A stretch of 27,562 nucleotides of DNA from an uncultured Collinsella sp. (GCA_900541715.1 UQLI01000028.1:1-27562); one strand, 5' to 3'; positions 1 through 7,937 are shown, counted from the stretch's first letter. Notes: a model not told the origin generated them from the letters alone. Program-made: numbers and translations.

Positions 1-2
1 GA

Positions 3-68
3 CTTGCAGCGACGGACCTCAGGACACTCTTACACCACGTCTGCGCGCGCGACCTGCCGACTATGTGA
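3..68 (+). other. Window edge; possible 3' end of an unidentified gene
   Basis: A short open frame enters from the left edge and stops at TGA 66-68, ending in residues ARDLPTM. It precedes the terminator at 95-131, so it could be the tail of an upstream plus-strand gene. The two other plus frames are also open across most of this stretch, so the choice of frame is weak. I recognise no family. Confidence 0.15.
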
Positions 69-94
69 AGCACGCGTATTTGCTCGTTTTGATG

Positions 95-133
95 AAAACT
101 AGGGTGCAGCCATAAGGCTGCGCCCTAGTTTAC
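95..133. terminator. Bidirectional intrinsic terminator
   Basis: The arms AAACTAGGGTGCAGCC (96-111) and GGCTGCGCCCTAGTTT (116-131) pair over 16 positions with one G-U pair and a four-base loop. The stem is bordered by A-rich and T-rich ends. It lies between the minus-strand exonuclease gene, whose stop is at 197, and whatever enters from the left. Confidence 0.75.
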
Positions 134-196
134 TGCGTGTCGGTGTGCCCAGACGGATTGCGCTGTGCCTGGCAGGCGCTCCCGCAGATGGATCGG

Positions 197-1165
197 TTAT
201 TTCGCGAATAGGTTCTTGAGGTTGAACTCGGCCTGAACCGTGCGGAGCATGAGATCGGTGTCGTCCAGGCCCAGATGCTGCTCGTTGGCATCGGCGGCGA
301 GGGTGCCACGGCGGCGCGCCCAGTTCTCGAGCGCGGCGGGCGCGGACTCGCGGGGGAGCGAGCGGACGTCGGCATCCAGGCTGCGGCAGATCTGGCGCGA
401 GTCGATGACGATGATCTTGCCGGCGCGGCGTGCCTCGGCGTAGCCGTCCAGGTGGATCTTGAACCAGCTGTCCTCAAACGCGGCGTTGTGTGCCATGTAC
501 GGGTACTTCTTCATGAGCTTGAGCAGCTGCTTCTGCAGCTCCTTGTTCTCGCGGAACGGCTTCTTGCCGTCGATGTCGTCCCAGGTGATGTGGTGGATAT
601 TCGACAGCGGTACATCCTCGCCGCGGTAGATGTCGGGCAGACCACAGTAGTGTGCCTCGGCGTCGTGCGGGACGGCGTCGCTGGTGAGCTCCATGATCTC
701 CCAGCCCACGTTGATGATATAACCGCGCTCGGGTGCACGGCCGGTGGTCTCGATGTCGATACCGAGCACGGTGCCCTGGATGGGCTTGCGGGCGTAGGCC
801 ACGCCGAGCGCGTCGCGGTCGCCGCGGATTTCGCGCATAACGGACGCGGCGGTGCGCTTTTGCATCTTGCCGATGGCGGCGCAGGTGTCGGCATCGGACA
901 GACCGCGCGAAAGCGTCGCGGGCGTCACGTTGCGCAGGCGCGCCTCGCCAATCTGGTCGCACAGGTCGCGGTTGCGGTCGGCCAGGTCGCGCACGGTGGC
1001 AAAGTCGAAGCCGGGGTCGCCCTCGGCAGTAAAATACTCGGTCTCGAGCACCTTGAGGGCCTCCTCGCCCTTCTGGCGCTCGGACTCCATGGCGCCGTGA
1101 TCGCCATAGATAAACATGGGAATAAACGGCTGGCGCTCGTATTCGAGTGCTTGTGAAACGTTCAT
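197..1165 (-). CDS. DnaQ-like DEDDh 3'-5' exonuclease
   Basis: This 322-residue protein has an exonuclease fold in its C-terminal two thirds. ExoI is GIDIETTG (D137, E139), ExoII is HNAAFEDSWF (residues 226-235, acidic residues at 231/232), and ExoIII is H297 followed four residues later by D302. These are the metal-binding residues of the DEDDh class (DNA polymerase III epsilon, RNase T and relatives). The first ~130 residues are charged, probably helical, and not recognised. The substrate, DNA or RNA, cannot be told from sequence. The ATG start is supported by AAGGAG seven bases upstream. It is transcribed divergently from the metal exporter gene. Confidence 0.85.
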   Translation of the reverse strand: MNVSQALEYERQPFIPMFIYGDHGAMESERQKGEEALKVLETEYFTAEGDPGFDFATVRDLADRNRDLCDQIGEARLRNVTPATLSRGLSDADTCAAIGKMQKRTAASVMREIRGDRDALGVAYARKPIQGTVLGIDIETTGRAPERGYIINVGWEIMELTSDAVPHDAEAHYCGLPDIYRGEDVPLSNIHHITWDDIDGKKPFRENKELQKQLLKLMKKYPYMAHNAAFEDSWFKIHLDGYAEARRAGKIIVIDSRQICRSLDADVRSLPRESAPAALENWARRRGTLAADANEQHLGLDDTDLMLRTVQAEFNLKNLFAK

Positions 1166-1258
1166 ATAACTGCTCCTTGGATGGGCCGCGTCGTGCGGCT
1201 CAGGGTCATTAAGATGTGGCGAGATGATAGTTTACCATGGGCAACTATTGGCATCGCG

Positions 1259-1305
1259 CCTAGGACAACTACAATACCCTAGTTGACCGCTAGGACTTTT
1301 ACAAT
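1259..1305. promoter_or_regulatory. Repeated CTAGGAC-type sites in front of the metal exporter
   Basis: TAGGACAACTACAAT (1261-1275) recurs 30 bases later as TAGGACTTTTACAAT (1291-1305). Between them lie two inverted repeats, CAACTA-N8-TAGTTG (1266-1285) and CCTAG-N7-CTAGG (1278-1294). The second TACAAT (1300-1305) would make a good -10 box for the gene starting at 1338. This pattern suggests a promoter covered by operator half-sites. The regulator is unknown; a metal sensor would fit the downstream gene. Confidence 0.45.
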
Positions 1306-1337
1306 GCTGCCGAAAGACACGAAAGGTTCCATCCGTC

Positions 1338-2426
1338 ATGGATTTACTGATTGATATTCTGCTCGACGCCGGCAAGGACACGCTGTCGCTGGTGCCGTTT
1401 TTGTTGGTGACGTATCTTGCTCTCGAGACACTTGAGCACGTTGCGGGCGACCGCGTCAACGGCGCTATCAAGCGCGCCGGCGCTGCGGGTCCCGTGGTTG
1501 GCTCGCTGCTGGGCATTGTGCCGCAGTGCGGATTTTCGGCCATGGCAGCAACGCTGTACGCCGGCCGTGTCGTGACCTTGGGCACGTTGGTGGCGGTGTT
1601 CCTTTCGACCTCCGACGAGATGCTGCCGCTGCTACTTGCCGAGCAGGTTCCCGTGCAGACTATGGCGATGCTTTTGGCTTCGAAAGCGCTGGTCGCACTG
1701 GTCACGGGTTTTATCGTGGACGCTGCCATTCGCGGCCTGCGCCGTAACGCCCGCGCGCACGCGGCGATTCGCCGTACCGTGCTGGGAACCGCGGCCAACC
1801 CGGCCCACGTGAACTGCGCGCACGACGACCACAGCGGCGGTGACATCATCGACGAGGTGGCCGAGGCAGGCGTGAGCGCCGACCACATCCACGAGTTGTG
1901 CGAGCGCGACCATTGCGGTTGCGATGAAGACGAGGACGAGCACGAACACGGACATGGCCACGATCACGGTCATGAGGGCGAACATGAACACCATGATGGT
2001 CACGGTCACTCTCATTCCCACGAAGGGACGCCTGTCCTGTCGATCATCCGCAGCGCGATCTCGCACACCGTGCAGGTCTCGGTATTCATTTTTCTGGTGA
2101 CGCTGATTCTGGTCGCCGTACTCGAGACGTTCGGCGAGTCCGCAATCGAGCAGTTCCTGCGCGGTAACGAGACGCTTGCGGTCCTGGGCTCGGCACTCGT
2201 CGGCCTGATCCCCAACTGCTCGGCTAGCGTCGTTATCACGCAGCTGTACCTGGAGGGCGCGCTACAGCTGGCGCCGATGCTCGCCGGCACGCTCATTTCC
2301 GCCGGTGTGGGCTACCTGGTGCTGTTCCGCACCAACCGCAGCGCCCGCGAAAACGTCCTGTTCCTGATCATGATGTACGTCATCGGTGCCGGCTGGGGCC
2401 TCATCCTATCCGCCTTCGGCCTCTAA
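1338..2426 (+). CDS. Putative ten-TM heavy-metal (manganese/arsenic-type) exporter
   Basis: This 362-residue integral membrane protein resembles the ArsP_2 family, often annotated as arsenic efflux protein or putative manganese transporter. It has two similar membrane halves. Each carries a Pro-x-Cys motif after a glycine-rich helix: GIVPQCGFS near residue 60 and GLIPNCSAS near residue 295. The halves are joined by a hydrophilic loop (about residues 170-235) that includes a run of His, Asp, Glu and Gly at residues 200-230, a likely cytosolic metal-binding segment. The start at 1338 follows GAAAGG at 1321. The substrate cannot be decided from sequence; the loop suggests a divalent cation. The gene stands alone, with operator-like repeats upstream and a very long hairpin downstream. 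Confidence 0.75.
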   Translation: MDLLIDILLDAGKDTLSLVPFLLVTYLALETLEHVAGDRVNGAIKRAGAAGPVVGSLLGIVPQCGFSAMAATLYAGRVVTLGTLVAVFLSTSDEMLPLLLAEQVPVQTMAMLLASKALVALVTGFIVDAAIRGLRRNARAHAAIRRTVLGTAANPAHVNCAHDDHSGGDIIDEVAEAGVSADHIHELCERDHCGCDEDEDEHEHGHGHDHGHEGEHEHHDGHGHSHSHEGTPVLSIIRSAISHTVQVSVFIFLVTLILVAVLETFGESAIEQFLRGNETLAVLGSALVGLIPNCSASVVITQLYLEGALQLAPMLAGTLISAGVGYLVLFRTNRSARENVLFLIMMYVIGAGWGLILSAFGL

Positions 2427-2434
2427 GTGGGCCT

Positions 2435-2515
2435 AACAAAACGGGTTTCAAAATAGCCATGCTCGGCGCCTGCACAATGCGGCGACGCATGGCATTTTGA
2501 AACCCGTTTTTTGTT
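2435..2515. terminator. Long bidirectional hairpin between convergent genes
   Basis: AAAACGGGTTTCAAAATAGCCATGC (2438-2462; key parts ACGGGTTTC and GCCATGC) pairs with 2487-2512 over about 24 positions with a single bulged base. It is flanked by AACAAAA and TTTTTTGTT. The 24-base loop contains a smaller GGCGCC...GGCG pairing. It sits between the plus-strand exporter and minus-strand yaiI, so it can terminate both. The stem is about twice as long as an ordinary terminator. Confidence 0.75.
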
Positions 2516-2558
2516 GAGCCATGGATTTTGAGCGCTCACACCGCCCAAAGCAAAAAGC

Positions 2559-2585
2559 AGATTTCCGGACATGTCCCAAAAATCT
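2559..2585 (-). repeat. GGGAC-core hairpin, type E, behind yaiI
   Basis: On the minus strand AGATTT and AAATCT bracket the perfect palindrome GGACATGTCC, preceded by TTTTTG and followed by GCTTTTTGCTTT. It begins eight bases after the yaiI stop codon and probably acts as its terminator. It shares a GGGAC core with the hairpins behind several other genes here, but has different outer arms. Confidence 0.5.
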
Positions 2586-2592
2586 ACCTTGG

Positions 2593-3075
2593 TTAGCGCA
2601 GCAGCTCGGTGAGGTTGCGTTTAAAGCGAGCGCGATCTTCGCTGGTGAAGGCTGCCGGCCCGCGGGTGCGACCGCCAGCGCGACGCACCTTCTTTTCCTC
2701 GTGGCGAATAAACAACTGCATGTCGATGGTCGCTTTGTCGTAGACGCGCCCGCGCACACCGATGGCGGCGGCATCGCGCCCGAGCACCATGCTCGCCAAG
2801 CCAATGTCCTGCGTCACGACCACGTCGCCCGCCTGCAGGCGTTCGACAATGGCAAAGTCGGCGCTGTCGGCGCCCACACTCACGTCGAGCGTCGTGACCC
2901 AAAAGCCGCGTCGCGCGGGCTCGGCATCGCGCGGGTCGTCGCGGCGAATGTGCCGTTCCAGGTTTTGCGTGCTGTTGCCGGCGATAACAACGGCGACGCC
3001 CGCCCGCCGCGCGCAGTCAATCGACTCGCGCGTGACCGGGCAGGCGTCGGCATCAATAAAGAGCGTTCGCGGCAT
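2593..3075 (-). CDS. YaiI/YqxD family protein (UPF0178, DUF188)
   Basis: This 160-residue protein opens with the family signature FIDADACPV and has the conserved acidic residues of a PIN-like fold (VTQDIGLA near residue 90). The family is widespread and thought to be nuclease-like, but no reaction is established. The C-terminal end is basic (RARFKRNLTELLR). Its ATG directly abuts the TAG of the upstream HdeD-like gene with no spacing, so the two are very probably translationally coupled on one transcript. Confidence 0.85.
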   Translation of the reverse strand: MPRTLFIDADACPVTRESIDCARRAGVAVVIAGNSTQNLERHIRRDDPRDAEPARRGFWVTTLDVSVGADSADFAIVERLQAGDVVVTQDIGLASMVLGRDAAAIGVRGRVYDKATIDMQLFIRHEEKKVRRAGGRTRGPAAFTSEDRARFKRNLTELLR

Positions 3076-3678
3076 CTAGTGCACCAGTTTGCCAAATTGA
3101 ATAGCGCGAACAATCAGCGTAACGCCAAACACCAGCAGCGCGGCGCCGCTAAAGATGACGAGCATCTTGGCCGACCATAGCGGATAGATAAACACGAACA
3201 TGCCGGCGATGATGGAGAGTGCACCGCTCAGGATAGCGAGGGCGCGGTTGGACGAAAGCTCGGACTCCAGAATGGACATGACACCTTCGACAATCCAGCC
3301 AAAGCCGGCCACGATAACCACCATCGTGGTGAGCGTCGCGGTCGAGAAGGCCTGGTTGCGCAGGATTATGACGCCGCCCAAGATAATGAGTAGGTTGGAG
3401 ATGATGCTCGTCACGCGCCAGCCGGTGGGCAGCAGCGGCTCAAAAATGGCAGTGAACAGCCTGATGGCAGCAGTGATTACAAAGTAAAAACCCAGGACAG
3501 TCATCAAAAAGACGAGGGACTTGGCGGGTGCAAAAAGCAGCGCGATACCAGCAATGAGCGCTAAGACGCCCGTGATGGCGTAGATCCAGCGTATGGCCTT
3601 GACGGCTTTGCCCGCCATGCTTTTCTCGTCAAATCCAAACTGGCTCGATTTTTGGTCATCGTTCTTAAAGATGCCCAT
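3076..3678 (-). CDS. HdeD-like (DUF308) membrane protein
   Basis: This 200-residue protein has a short hydrophilic N-terminus (about 25 residues), then six hydrophobic segments in three helical pairs, as in HdeD/DUF308 proteins. Small residues and the phrase ALIAGIALLFAP in the first pair are typical of the family. In enterobacteria HdeD is linked to acid stress, but the role in actinobacteria is not established. The ATG at 3678 follows AAGGAG. The stop touches the start of yaiI. Confidence 0.8.
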   Translation of the reverse strand: MGIFKNDDQKSSQFGFDEKSMAGKAVKAIRWIYAITGVLALIAGIALLFAPAKSLVFLMTVLGFYFVITAAIRLFTAIFEPLLPTGWRVTSIISNLLIILGGVIILRNQAFSTATLTTMVVIVAGFGWIVEGVMSILESELSSNRALAILSGALSIIAGMFVFIYPLWSAKMLVIFSGAALLVFGVTLIVRAIQFGKLVH

Positions 3679-3837
3679 AATGTCTCCTTTCCGTGCGGCG
3701 TAAGCCTTGATCGTTACGACCAGTATCGCCTAAAGGCGCTGACGTATGGGTCGGGGAGGGTGAAACGTAACCCAAAGGCCCCGAATTGTTTCCGTTGTTC
3801 CCCACGTCGCGATTTTCTATTCAACAGGTGTAGAACA

Positions 3838-3866
3838 TTGCAGCCCTGTTCGTTATTGCCTACGTT
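3838..3866 (+). promoter_or_regulatory. Promoter of the nitroreductase gene
   Basis: TTGCAG (3838-3843) and TACGTT (3861-3866) are separated by exactly 17 bases. The predicted start site is near 3873, giving a leader of about 40 bases. The start site falls inside the iron-box-like palindrome that follows. Confidence 0.5.
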
Positions 3867-3885
3867 TTAGGTTAGATTTTCCTAA
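3867..3885. promoter_or_regulatory. DtxR/IdeR-type iron box candidate
   Basis: TTAGGTTAGATTTTCCTAA matches about 15 of 19 positions of the DtxR/IdeR consensus TTAGGTTAGSCTAACCTAA, with the left half-site intact and the outer right arm CCTAA present. It begins directly after the putative -10 box and covers the predicted start site, where a repressor would block transcription. No DtxR-family gene is in the window. Confidence 0.5.
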
Positions 3886-3913
3886 GAACAATTGCCCGAA
3901 ATTGGGGGTCCCT

Positions 3914-4585
3914 ATGAACGAAACAGTTCCCGCGGCGCCGGTAAGCGCTGAGTCGATGGCAAAGCAGGGTTGCGAAAAGCTCGGCTTGGACGCGTTTGAT
4001 GCGTTGGTTCGCCGCGCCCGCACGTGCCGCCGCTTTGACGAGTCCATGCGCGTGCCGCGCGAGTTTTTGCTCGAGCTGGCGGAACTTGCGCACCTGGCTC
4101 CCTGTGGTGCCAATGCTCAGCGTCTGCGTTTTCATGTGGTAAGCGGTGCAGAGGACTGCGCGCGTGTATTTGACGAGCTCGCATGGGCCGGCGCACTTAA
4201 GGACTGGCCGGGTCCTGCCGAGGGTGAGCGCCCGACCGGCTACATCGCGATTCTTGCTAAGCGCGCCGTTCCGGGCAAGCCCGCCGCTCCCATTACCGAT
4301 GTCGACACGGGCATTGCCGCGCAGACGATGATGCTCGCCGCCCGCAGTGCCACGCCCGAGGTGGCAGCCTGCATGTTCAAGGCCTTTACGCCCCACGCGA
4401 TCGATGCCATGGGGCTCGATAACGACAAATATGAGCTCAAGCTGATCATGGCGTTTGGCGTTCCGGCCGAGACACAGGTGATCGATGCGATCGATTCCAA
4501 CCCCGACGGCTCCATCAATTATTGGCGCGACGAGGCGCGGGTGCACCACGTACCCAAGCGTCCGCTTGCCGACGTGCTGCTGTAG
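3914..4585 (+). CDS. Nitroreductase-family FMN protein
   Basis: This 223-residue protein has the nitroreductase fold signatures. An Arg-rich FMN-phosphate site RRARTCRRFDES lies near residue 35, LAPCGANAQ near residue 61 (family form APSGxNxQ), and a helix with GIAAQTMMLAA near residue 133. These enzymes use FMN and NAD(P)H to reduce nitro compounds, quinones or ferric chelates; the natural substrate is unknown. ATG 3914 follows GGGGGT at a good distance; the TTG at 3902 lacks a ribosome site. The iron-box-like operator upstream suggests expression when iron is scarce, which would fit a ferric or flavin reductase role (inference). Confidence 0.8.
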   Translation: MNETVPAAPVSAESMAKQGCEKLGLDAFDALVRRARTCRRFDESMRVPREFLLELAELAHLAPCGANAQRLRFHVVSGAEDCARVFDELAWAGALKDWPGPAEGERPTGYIAILAKRAVPGKPAAPITDVDTGIAAQTMMLAARSATPEVAACMFKAFTPHAIDAMGLDNDKYELKLIMAFGVPAETQVIDAIDSNPDGSINYWRDEARVHHVPKRPLADVLL

Positions 4586-4619
4586 TTGTGCGTCGTTGCG
4601 GCGCAATCCGGCGGCAAAA

Positions 4620-4652
4620 TCACCACAAAGACTCCTGTCCCCTTTGTGGTGG
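4620..4652 (+). repeat. GGGAC-core hairpin, type A, copy 1
   Basis: CACCACAAAG (4621-4630) pairs perfectly with CTTTGTGGTG (4642-4651) around the loop ACTCCTGTCCC. The minus strand of the loop reads GGGACAGG. It starts 35 bases after the nitroreductase stop and ends 17 bases before the GTG start of the next gene. Four closely similar copies occur at 19005, 19962, 21541 and 21948. Confidence 0.85.
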
Positions 4653-4668
4653 TACGAGGGGAGGGTGT

Positions 4669-5211
4669 GTGGCAGATCTGTATTTGGTGCGGCATGGGCA
4701 GACTGAGCTCAATGTGCAGAGCATTTTGCAGGGCTGGCACGATTCGCCGCTTACGGCGCGCGGGCGCGAGCAGGCGCTGACGGCGCGTACGGCGTTTGCG
4801 GCGCGTGGCGTGGCCTTTGATCATGTGTATTCCTCGCCGTTGGGCCGGGCGCGGCATACGGCCGAGCTTATCGTTGGCGAGGGCCGTTCCATTGAGCTGG
4901 TCGATGACCTGCGTGAGTGGCATTTTGGCTCGCTGGAGGGCACATCAAATCGCGAGATGCCGCCGCAGCCCTGGGGCGATTATCCGGTGGCCTTTGGCGG
5001 CGAGTCGGAAGTGCAGCTTCAGTCGCGCATGGTCGCGGCGCTGTCCCGCATCATGGCCAGGCCGCAACACGACTGCGTGCTGGCGGTTTCCCACGGCTCA
5101 GCCTGCCAGGAGTTTCTTGAGTATGTGACTGGCGAGGGAGAGCTACCCGACAACGGTGCCGTGCTTCATTTTGGCTATTGCGACGGGGCGTTTTCGCTCT
5201 TGTGTTGGTAA
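4669..5211 (+). CDS. Histidine phosphatase family protein (phosphoglycerate mutase-like), first of a pair
   Basis: This 180-residue protein has the phosphohistidine motif LVRHGQTELN near the N-terminus (His at residue 8) and the second active-site histidine in AVSHGSA near residue 143. It also has the substrate-pocket phrase SPLGRARHTAE and an acidic EWHFGSLEG. These enzymes form a phosphohistidine and hydrolyse or transfer phosphate; the substrate is not predictable here. GTG 4669 is chosen because GAGGGGAGGG lies just upstream and the motif follows at once; longer versions run through the hairpin repeat and are unlikely. A homologous gene follows after 17 bases. Confidence 0.85.
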   Translation: MADLYLVRHGQTELNVQSILQGWHDSPLTARGREQALTARTAFAARGVAFDHVYSSPLGRARHTAELIVGEGRSIELVDDLREWHFGSLEGTSNREMPPQPWGDYPVAFGGESEVQLQSRMVAALSRIMARPQHDCVLAVSHGSACQEFLEYVTGEGELPDNGAVLHFGYCDGAFSLLCW

Positions 5212-5228
5212 CGAACGAAAGGACCCCT

Positions 5229-5864
5229 ATGAATAAAGACCTGTATCTGGTTCGTCATGGGCAGACAATATTCAACCTTAAGCGCATCATTCAGGGTTGG
5301 AGTGACTCGCCGCTTACGCAGCTGGGCTGCGATCAGGCGGCGCGCGCCGGTATGTTTTTGCGCGCACGCGGCATTGAGCCCGATCATGCTTACACCTCCA
5401 CACTTCATCGCACCGAGCAGACTATCGCCAACTTGTGGCCGGGCTTGGCGTACGAGCGCCTGGACGGCCTGCGCGAGTGGTTCTTTGGCGACTTTGAGGC
5501 CGAGCGCGTGGTGCTCATGCCCGAGCGCCCGTGGCGCGACTTCTATTGCCAGTTTGGCGGCGAGGGCCAGATGCAAGTGCGCGAGCGCATGGTGGCGACG
5601 CTGACCGAGCTTATGCAGCGTCCGGACCATATGTGCGTGCTCGCGGTAAGCCATGGCTCGGCCATCAAGGAGTTCATGGACCACGTGAAGGGTGCGGCGG
5701 CTGACGAGCGCGATCGTGTGCCGGGCAACTGCTCGGTGCTGCATTTCGTGTTTAACGACGAGGCCGGCACGTTTGAGCTGATTGAGATTTTTACGCAGGA
5801 GGATTACGCGCGCGAGCTGGGGCTTGAACCGCTTGTGGCTACTGCAGGTCCGCAGCGCGGATAA
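5229..5864 (+). CDS. Histidine phosphatase family protein, second of a pair
   Basis: This 211-residue paralogue of the preceding gene shares the opening DLYLVRHGQT, then GWSDSPLT, an EWFFGDFE motif and the second catalytic histidine in AVSHGSAIKEFMDH. It is about 30 residues longer, with extra sequence in the lid region and at the C-terminus. ATG 5229 follows AAAGGA. Close spacing to the first copy suggests one transcript arising by tandem duplication. A cytosolic sugar-phosphate or nucleotide phosphatase is as likely as a mutase. Confidence 0.85.
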   Translation: MNKDLYLVRHGQTIFNLKRIIQGWSDSPLTQLGCDQAARAGMFLRARGIEPDHAYTSTLHRTEQTIANLWPGLAYERLDGLREWFFGDFEAERVVLMPERPWRDFYCQFGGEGQMQVRERMVATLTELMQRPDHMCVLAVSHGSAIKEFMDHVKGAAADERDRVPGNCSVLHFVFNDEAGTFELIEIFTQEDYARELGLEPLVATAGPQRG

Positions 5865-5910
5865 CGCGAGCGCGGCGGCACGGGTCGCCGGCATAACTTC
5901 TCGACGCAAA

Positions 5911-5950
5911 AGGGGCGGAGATGCATGTACCTGCTGCATCTCCGCCCCCT
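5911..5950. terminator. Bidirectional terminator
   Basis: GGGGCGGAGATGCA (5912-5925) and TGCATCTCCGCCCC (5935-5948) are perfectly complementary over 14 bases with a nine-base loop. AAAA lies just before the stem and TGTTTGTTG after it. It separates the plus-strand phosphatase pair from the convergent DUF1015 gene. Confidence 0.85.
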
Positions 5951-5993
5951 GTTTGTTGAGCTGCCGATTTTTGTGCTGGGCGGTCTGGTCTTG

Positions 5994-6677
5994 CTAGAAC
6001 CGCGCGACCTGGTGCGTGAGCAGACCTGTCGGAACCTGCGGCGCGCCGCCGCTGACCTGCGCAGCGGGGAAGAGCACGGCAACGGTAAAGTTGAACGGCT
6101 CCTTGCCGGTGTACGTTCCGGCGGAACGGGCCTCATCGGCCAGCAGCTGCGACGCCCCGGTCAGCGCGGCAGCGTAGGCGGGGTCGTCGGCCAGTGCCGG
6201 CTCCGGTGCTTGGTCGAGCATAGCGCGGATGGCCCCGACGGCGTCCTCGCGCTTGACCTCCCACGCGCGGTGCGTAATGCCCGCGGGGTCGGTGACGGCG
6301 TAGAGCGACGCGCCCTCTTTGGCGGCGCCCAGGATGATATCCATGACGGGCGAGGCCTCGTAGGCGAGCGACACGGGGCGCGGCTGCACCTTGAGCTCGG
6401 CGATCGCGCGCGCGGCGGCGGCCACGTCAGCGCTGGCATCGCCCTTGCCACCCGCAAGTACACTCGTCGGGCAGATCGCCACGACACCCGTCACACGTCC
6501 CGGCTCGCCCGAGCATTCGTACACGTAATACGCCGCACCCGGGTCCTTGAGCATCAGGCCATCGGCAATGGCTCCGCGCAGAGCATCGTTGCCGCTCAGG
6601 ATGCTGCCCATTGCGGGCAACGCCTCGAGCACGCGGTCCTGAGCCGGGCGGATGCAGGGAAACGGAAGTGCTTTCAT
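5994..6677 (-). CDS. Short DUF1015-like protein of the serine cluster
   Basis: This 227-residue protein begins MKALPFPCIRP, like the N-terminus of DUF1015 proteins, and is rich in Ala and charged residues with no membrane segment. DUF1015 proteins usually have about 400 residues and commonly lie beside serA and serC in anaerobes, as here. This copy appears shortened, ending in THQVARF before a clean stop and terminator, so it may be a lineage-specific short form. Its function is unknown; the neighbourhood suggests a link to serine or phosphoserine metabolism. ATG follows AGGA. Confidence 0.6.
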   Translation of the reverse strand: MKALPFPCIRPAQDRVLEALPAMGSILSGNDALRGAIADGLMLKDPGAAYYVYECSGEPGRVTGVVAICPTSVLAGGKGDASADVAAAARAIAELKVQPRPVSLAYEASPVMDIILGAAKEGASLYAVTDPAGITHRAWEVKREDAVGAIRAMLDQAPEPALADDPAYAAALTGASQLLADEARSAGTYTGKEPFNFTVAVLFPAAQVSGGAPQVPTGLLTHQVARF

Positions 6678-6716
6678 GGGCGGTCCTAACGCACGAGTCG
6701 GTTTGTTCGCGGCTTA

Positions 6717-7937
6717 TTATGCCCCAACTTGGCCGCTCGCGTCCCAGAGCACGTTATCGGCGAGCGCGATTAGCACCTGCTGACAACGAACGATATCGGC
6801 GTGGGGCACATATTCGTTGGGCTTGTGCGCGAGCGCGAGCGACCCGGGACCGTAGCTCATGCAATTGCGGTTGTCTGTCTTGCCGGCAATGACGGCGGTG
6901 TCGGTGTAGCCGGTAAAGAAGCCGACGGTCGTGTCCGCGTCCGTCACGTCATCGGCGGCACGCTTGAGCGCTGCTAGAAGGGGAGAGTTCGGGTCGCGCT
7001 CGATGGCGGGGCGGTCGCCCGTCACGGTGTAGCTGCCATGGCAACCGGGAACGGCGGCTTCGGCGCCGGCGATGGCCTGCTCTACCATGCGCGTCGCGGC
7101 GGCCGTATCGGTCGGCGGGGTCAGTCGCATGTCGACCCAGGCTTTGGCGCGGTCGGGTACGACGTAGGGGCGATATCCGCCCTCGATTTGGCCAAACGTG
7201 ATGGTCGAAGGCCCCAGCTCATCGTGCGCGGGCAGCGCCACAAACGCGCGACGGAGCGAACACACGACCTCGGCCATGGCGGCGACGGCATCCGCGCCCT
7301 TCCAAGGCTGGCTCGCATGCGCCGTGACGCCGGTCATCTCGATCTCGAACCACGTGCGACCCTTGTGCGCCACCTGGATCTGTCCGTCGGTGGGCTCGGT
7401 GTCCAGCACCCATTCACGCGAGCCGACCCAGCCGGCATCGATAGCTGCCTCTGAACCACGCATAAAGTCTTCCTCGTCGACCGAGCAGATGAGTGAAAAG
7501 CCGCGGTGGGGCAGCTCGCCTTCTGCCGCCACGCGCTCGAGCGTATGGACCAGTGCGGCAATGGCGCAGGCCAGGCCACCCTTCATATCGCAGGCACCAC
7601 GGCCGTAGAGTTTATCGTTGCGCACGATCGCTCCGAGCGGCGGAATGTCCGCGTCCCAGCCATCGCCCAAGGTGACGGTATCCAAATGGCAGATGTAGAC
7701 GAGCCGTGGCTCGTCGCTTTGGCCCGGCACGGTGACCATTAGATTGCGGCGTCCGGGGAGTACTTCGTGCTCTGCAATCTGCACGGCATCGAGTACCGGA
7801 TAGCTCAGCTGCGCCAACCGTTCCTCAACCAACGCTTTGATATAGCGCTCAATCTCGTCCTCATACGCACCCGGGTCTGAACTGTCGATCCGCACGAGCC
7901 CTTGCGTAAGCCGCCAAGCAAAATCTGTATCAACCAT
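6717..7937 (-). CDS. M20 family metallopeptidase (ArgE/DapE-type)
   Basis: This 406-residue protein has the full di-zinc set: H84-x-D86 in ICHLDTV, D117 in GRGACDMKGG, E155-E156 in SVDEEDF, E181 in LDTEPT, and a late histidine in LALAHKPNEYV. A dimerisation domain follows, from about residue 190 (VTAHASQPW). The family hydrolyses N-acyl amino acids or dipeptides; succinyl-diaminopimelate or acetylornithine are classic substrates, but the precise one is unclear. ATG 7937 has GAGGTG upstream; the longer frame reading to 8084 crosses the serA terminator and is rejected. It has its own upstream gap, so may be transcribed apart from serA. Confidence 0.85.
   Translation of the reverse strand: MVDTDFAWRLTQGLVRIDSSDPGAYEDEIERYIKALVEERLAQLSYPVLDAVQIAEHEVLPGRRNLMVTVPGQSDEPRLVYICHLDTVTLGDGWDADIPPLGAIVRNDKLYGRGACDMKGGLACAIAALVHTLERVAAEGELPHRGFSLICSVDEEDFMRGSEAAIDAGWVGSREWVLDTEPTDGQIQVAHKGRTWFEIEMTGVTAHASQPWKGADAVAAMAEVVCSLRRAFVALPAHDELGPSTITFGQIEGGYRPYVVPDRAKAWVDMRLTPPTDTAAATRMVEQAIAGAEAAVPGCHGSYTVTGDRPAIERDPNSPLLAALKRAADDVTDADTTVGFFTGYTDTAVIAGKTDNRNCMSYGPGSLALAHKPNEYVPHADIVRCQQVLIALADNVLWDASGQVGA

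Noticed and set aside
275..1156. Long open frame on the plus strand opposite the exonuclease gene
   Set aside because: It is an antisense shadow: the minus frame carries all exonuclease motifs, and the plus translation is only Val/Ala/Gly/Leu-rich text with no motif or ribosome site.
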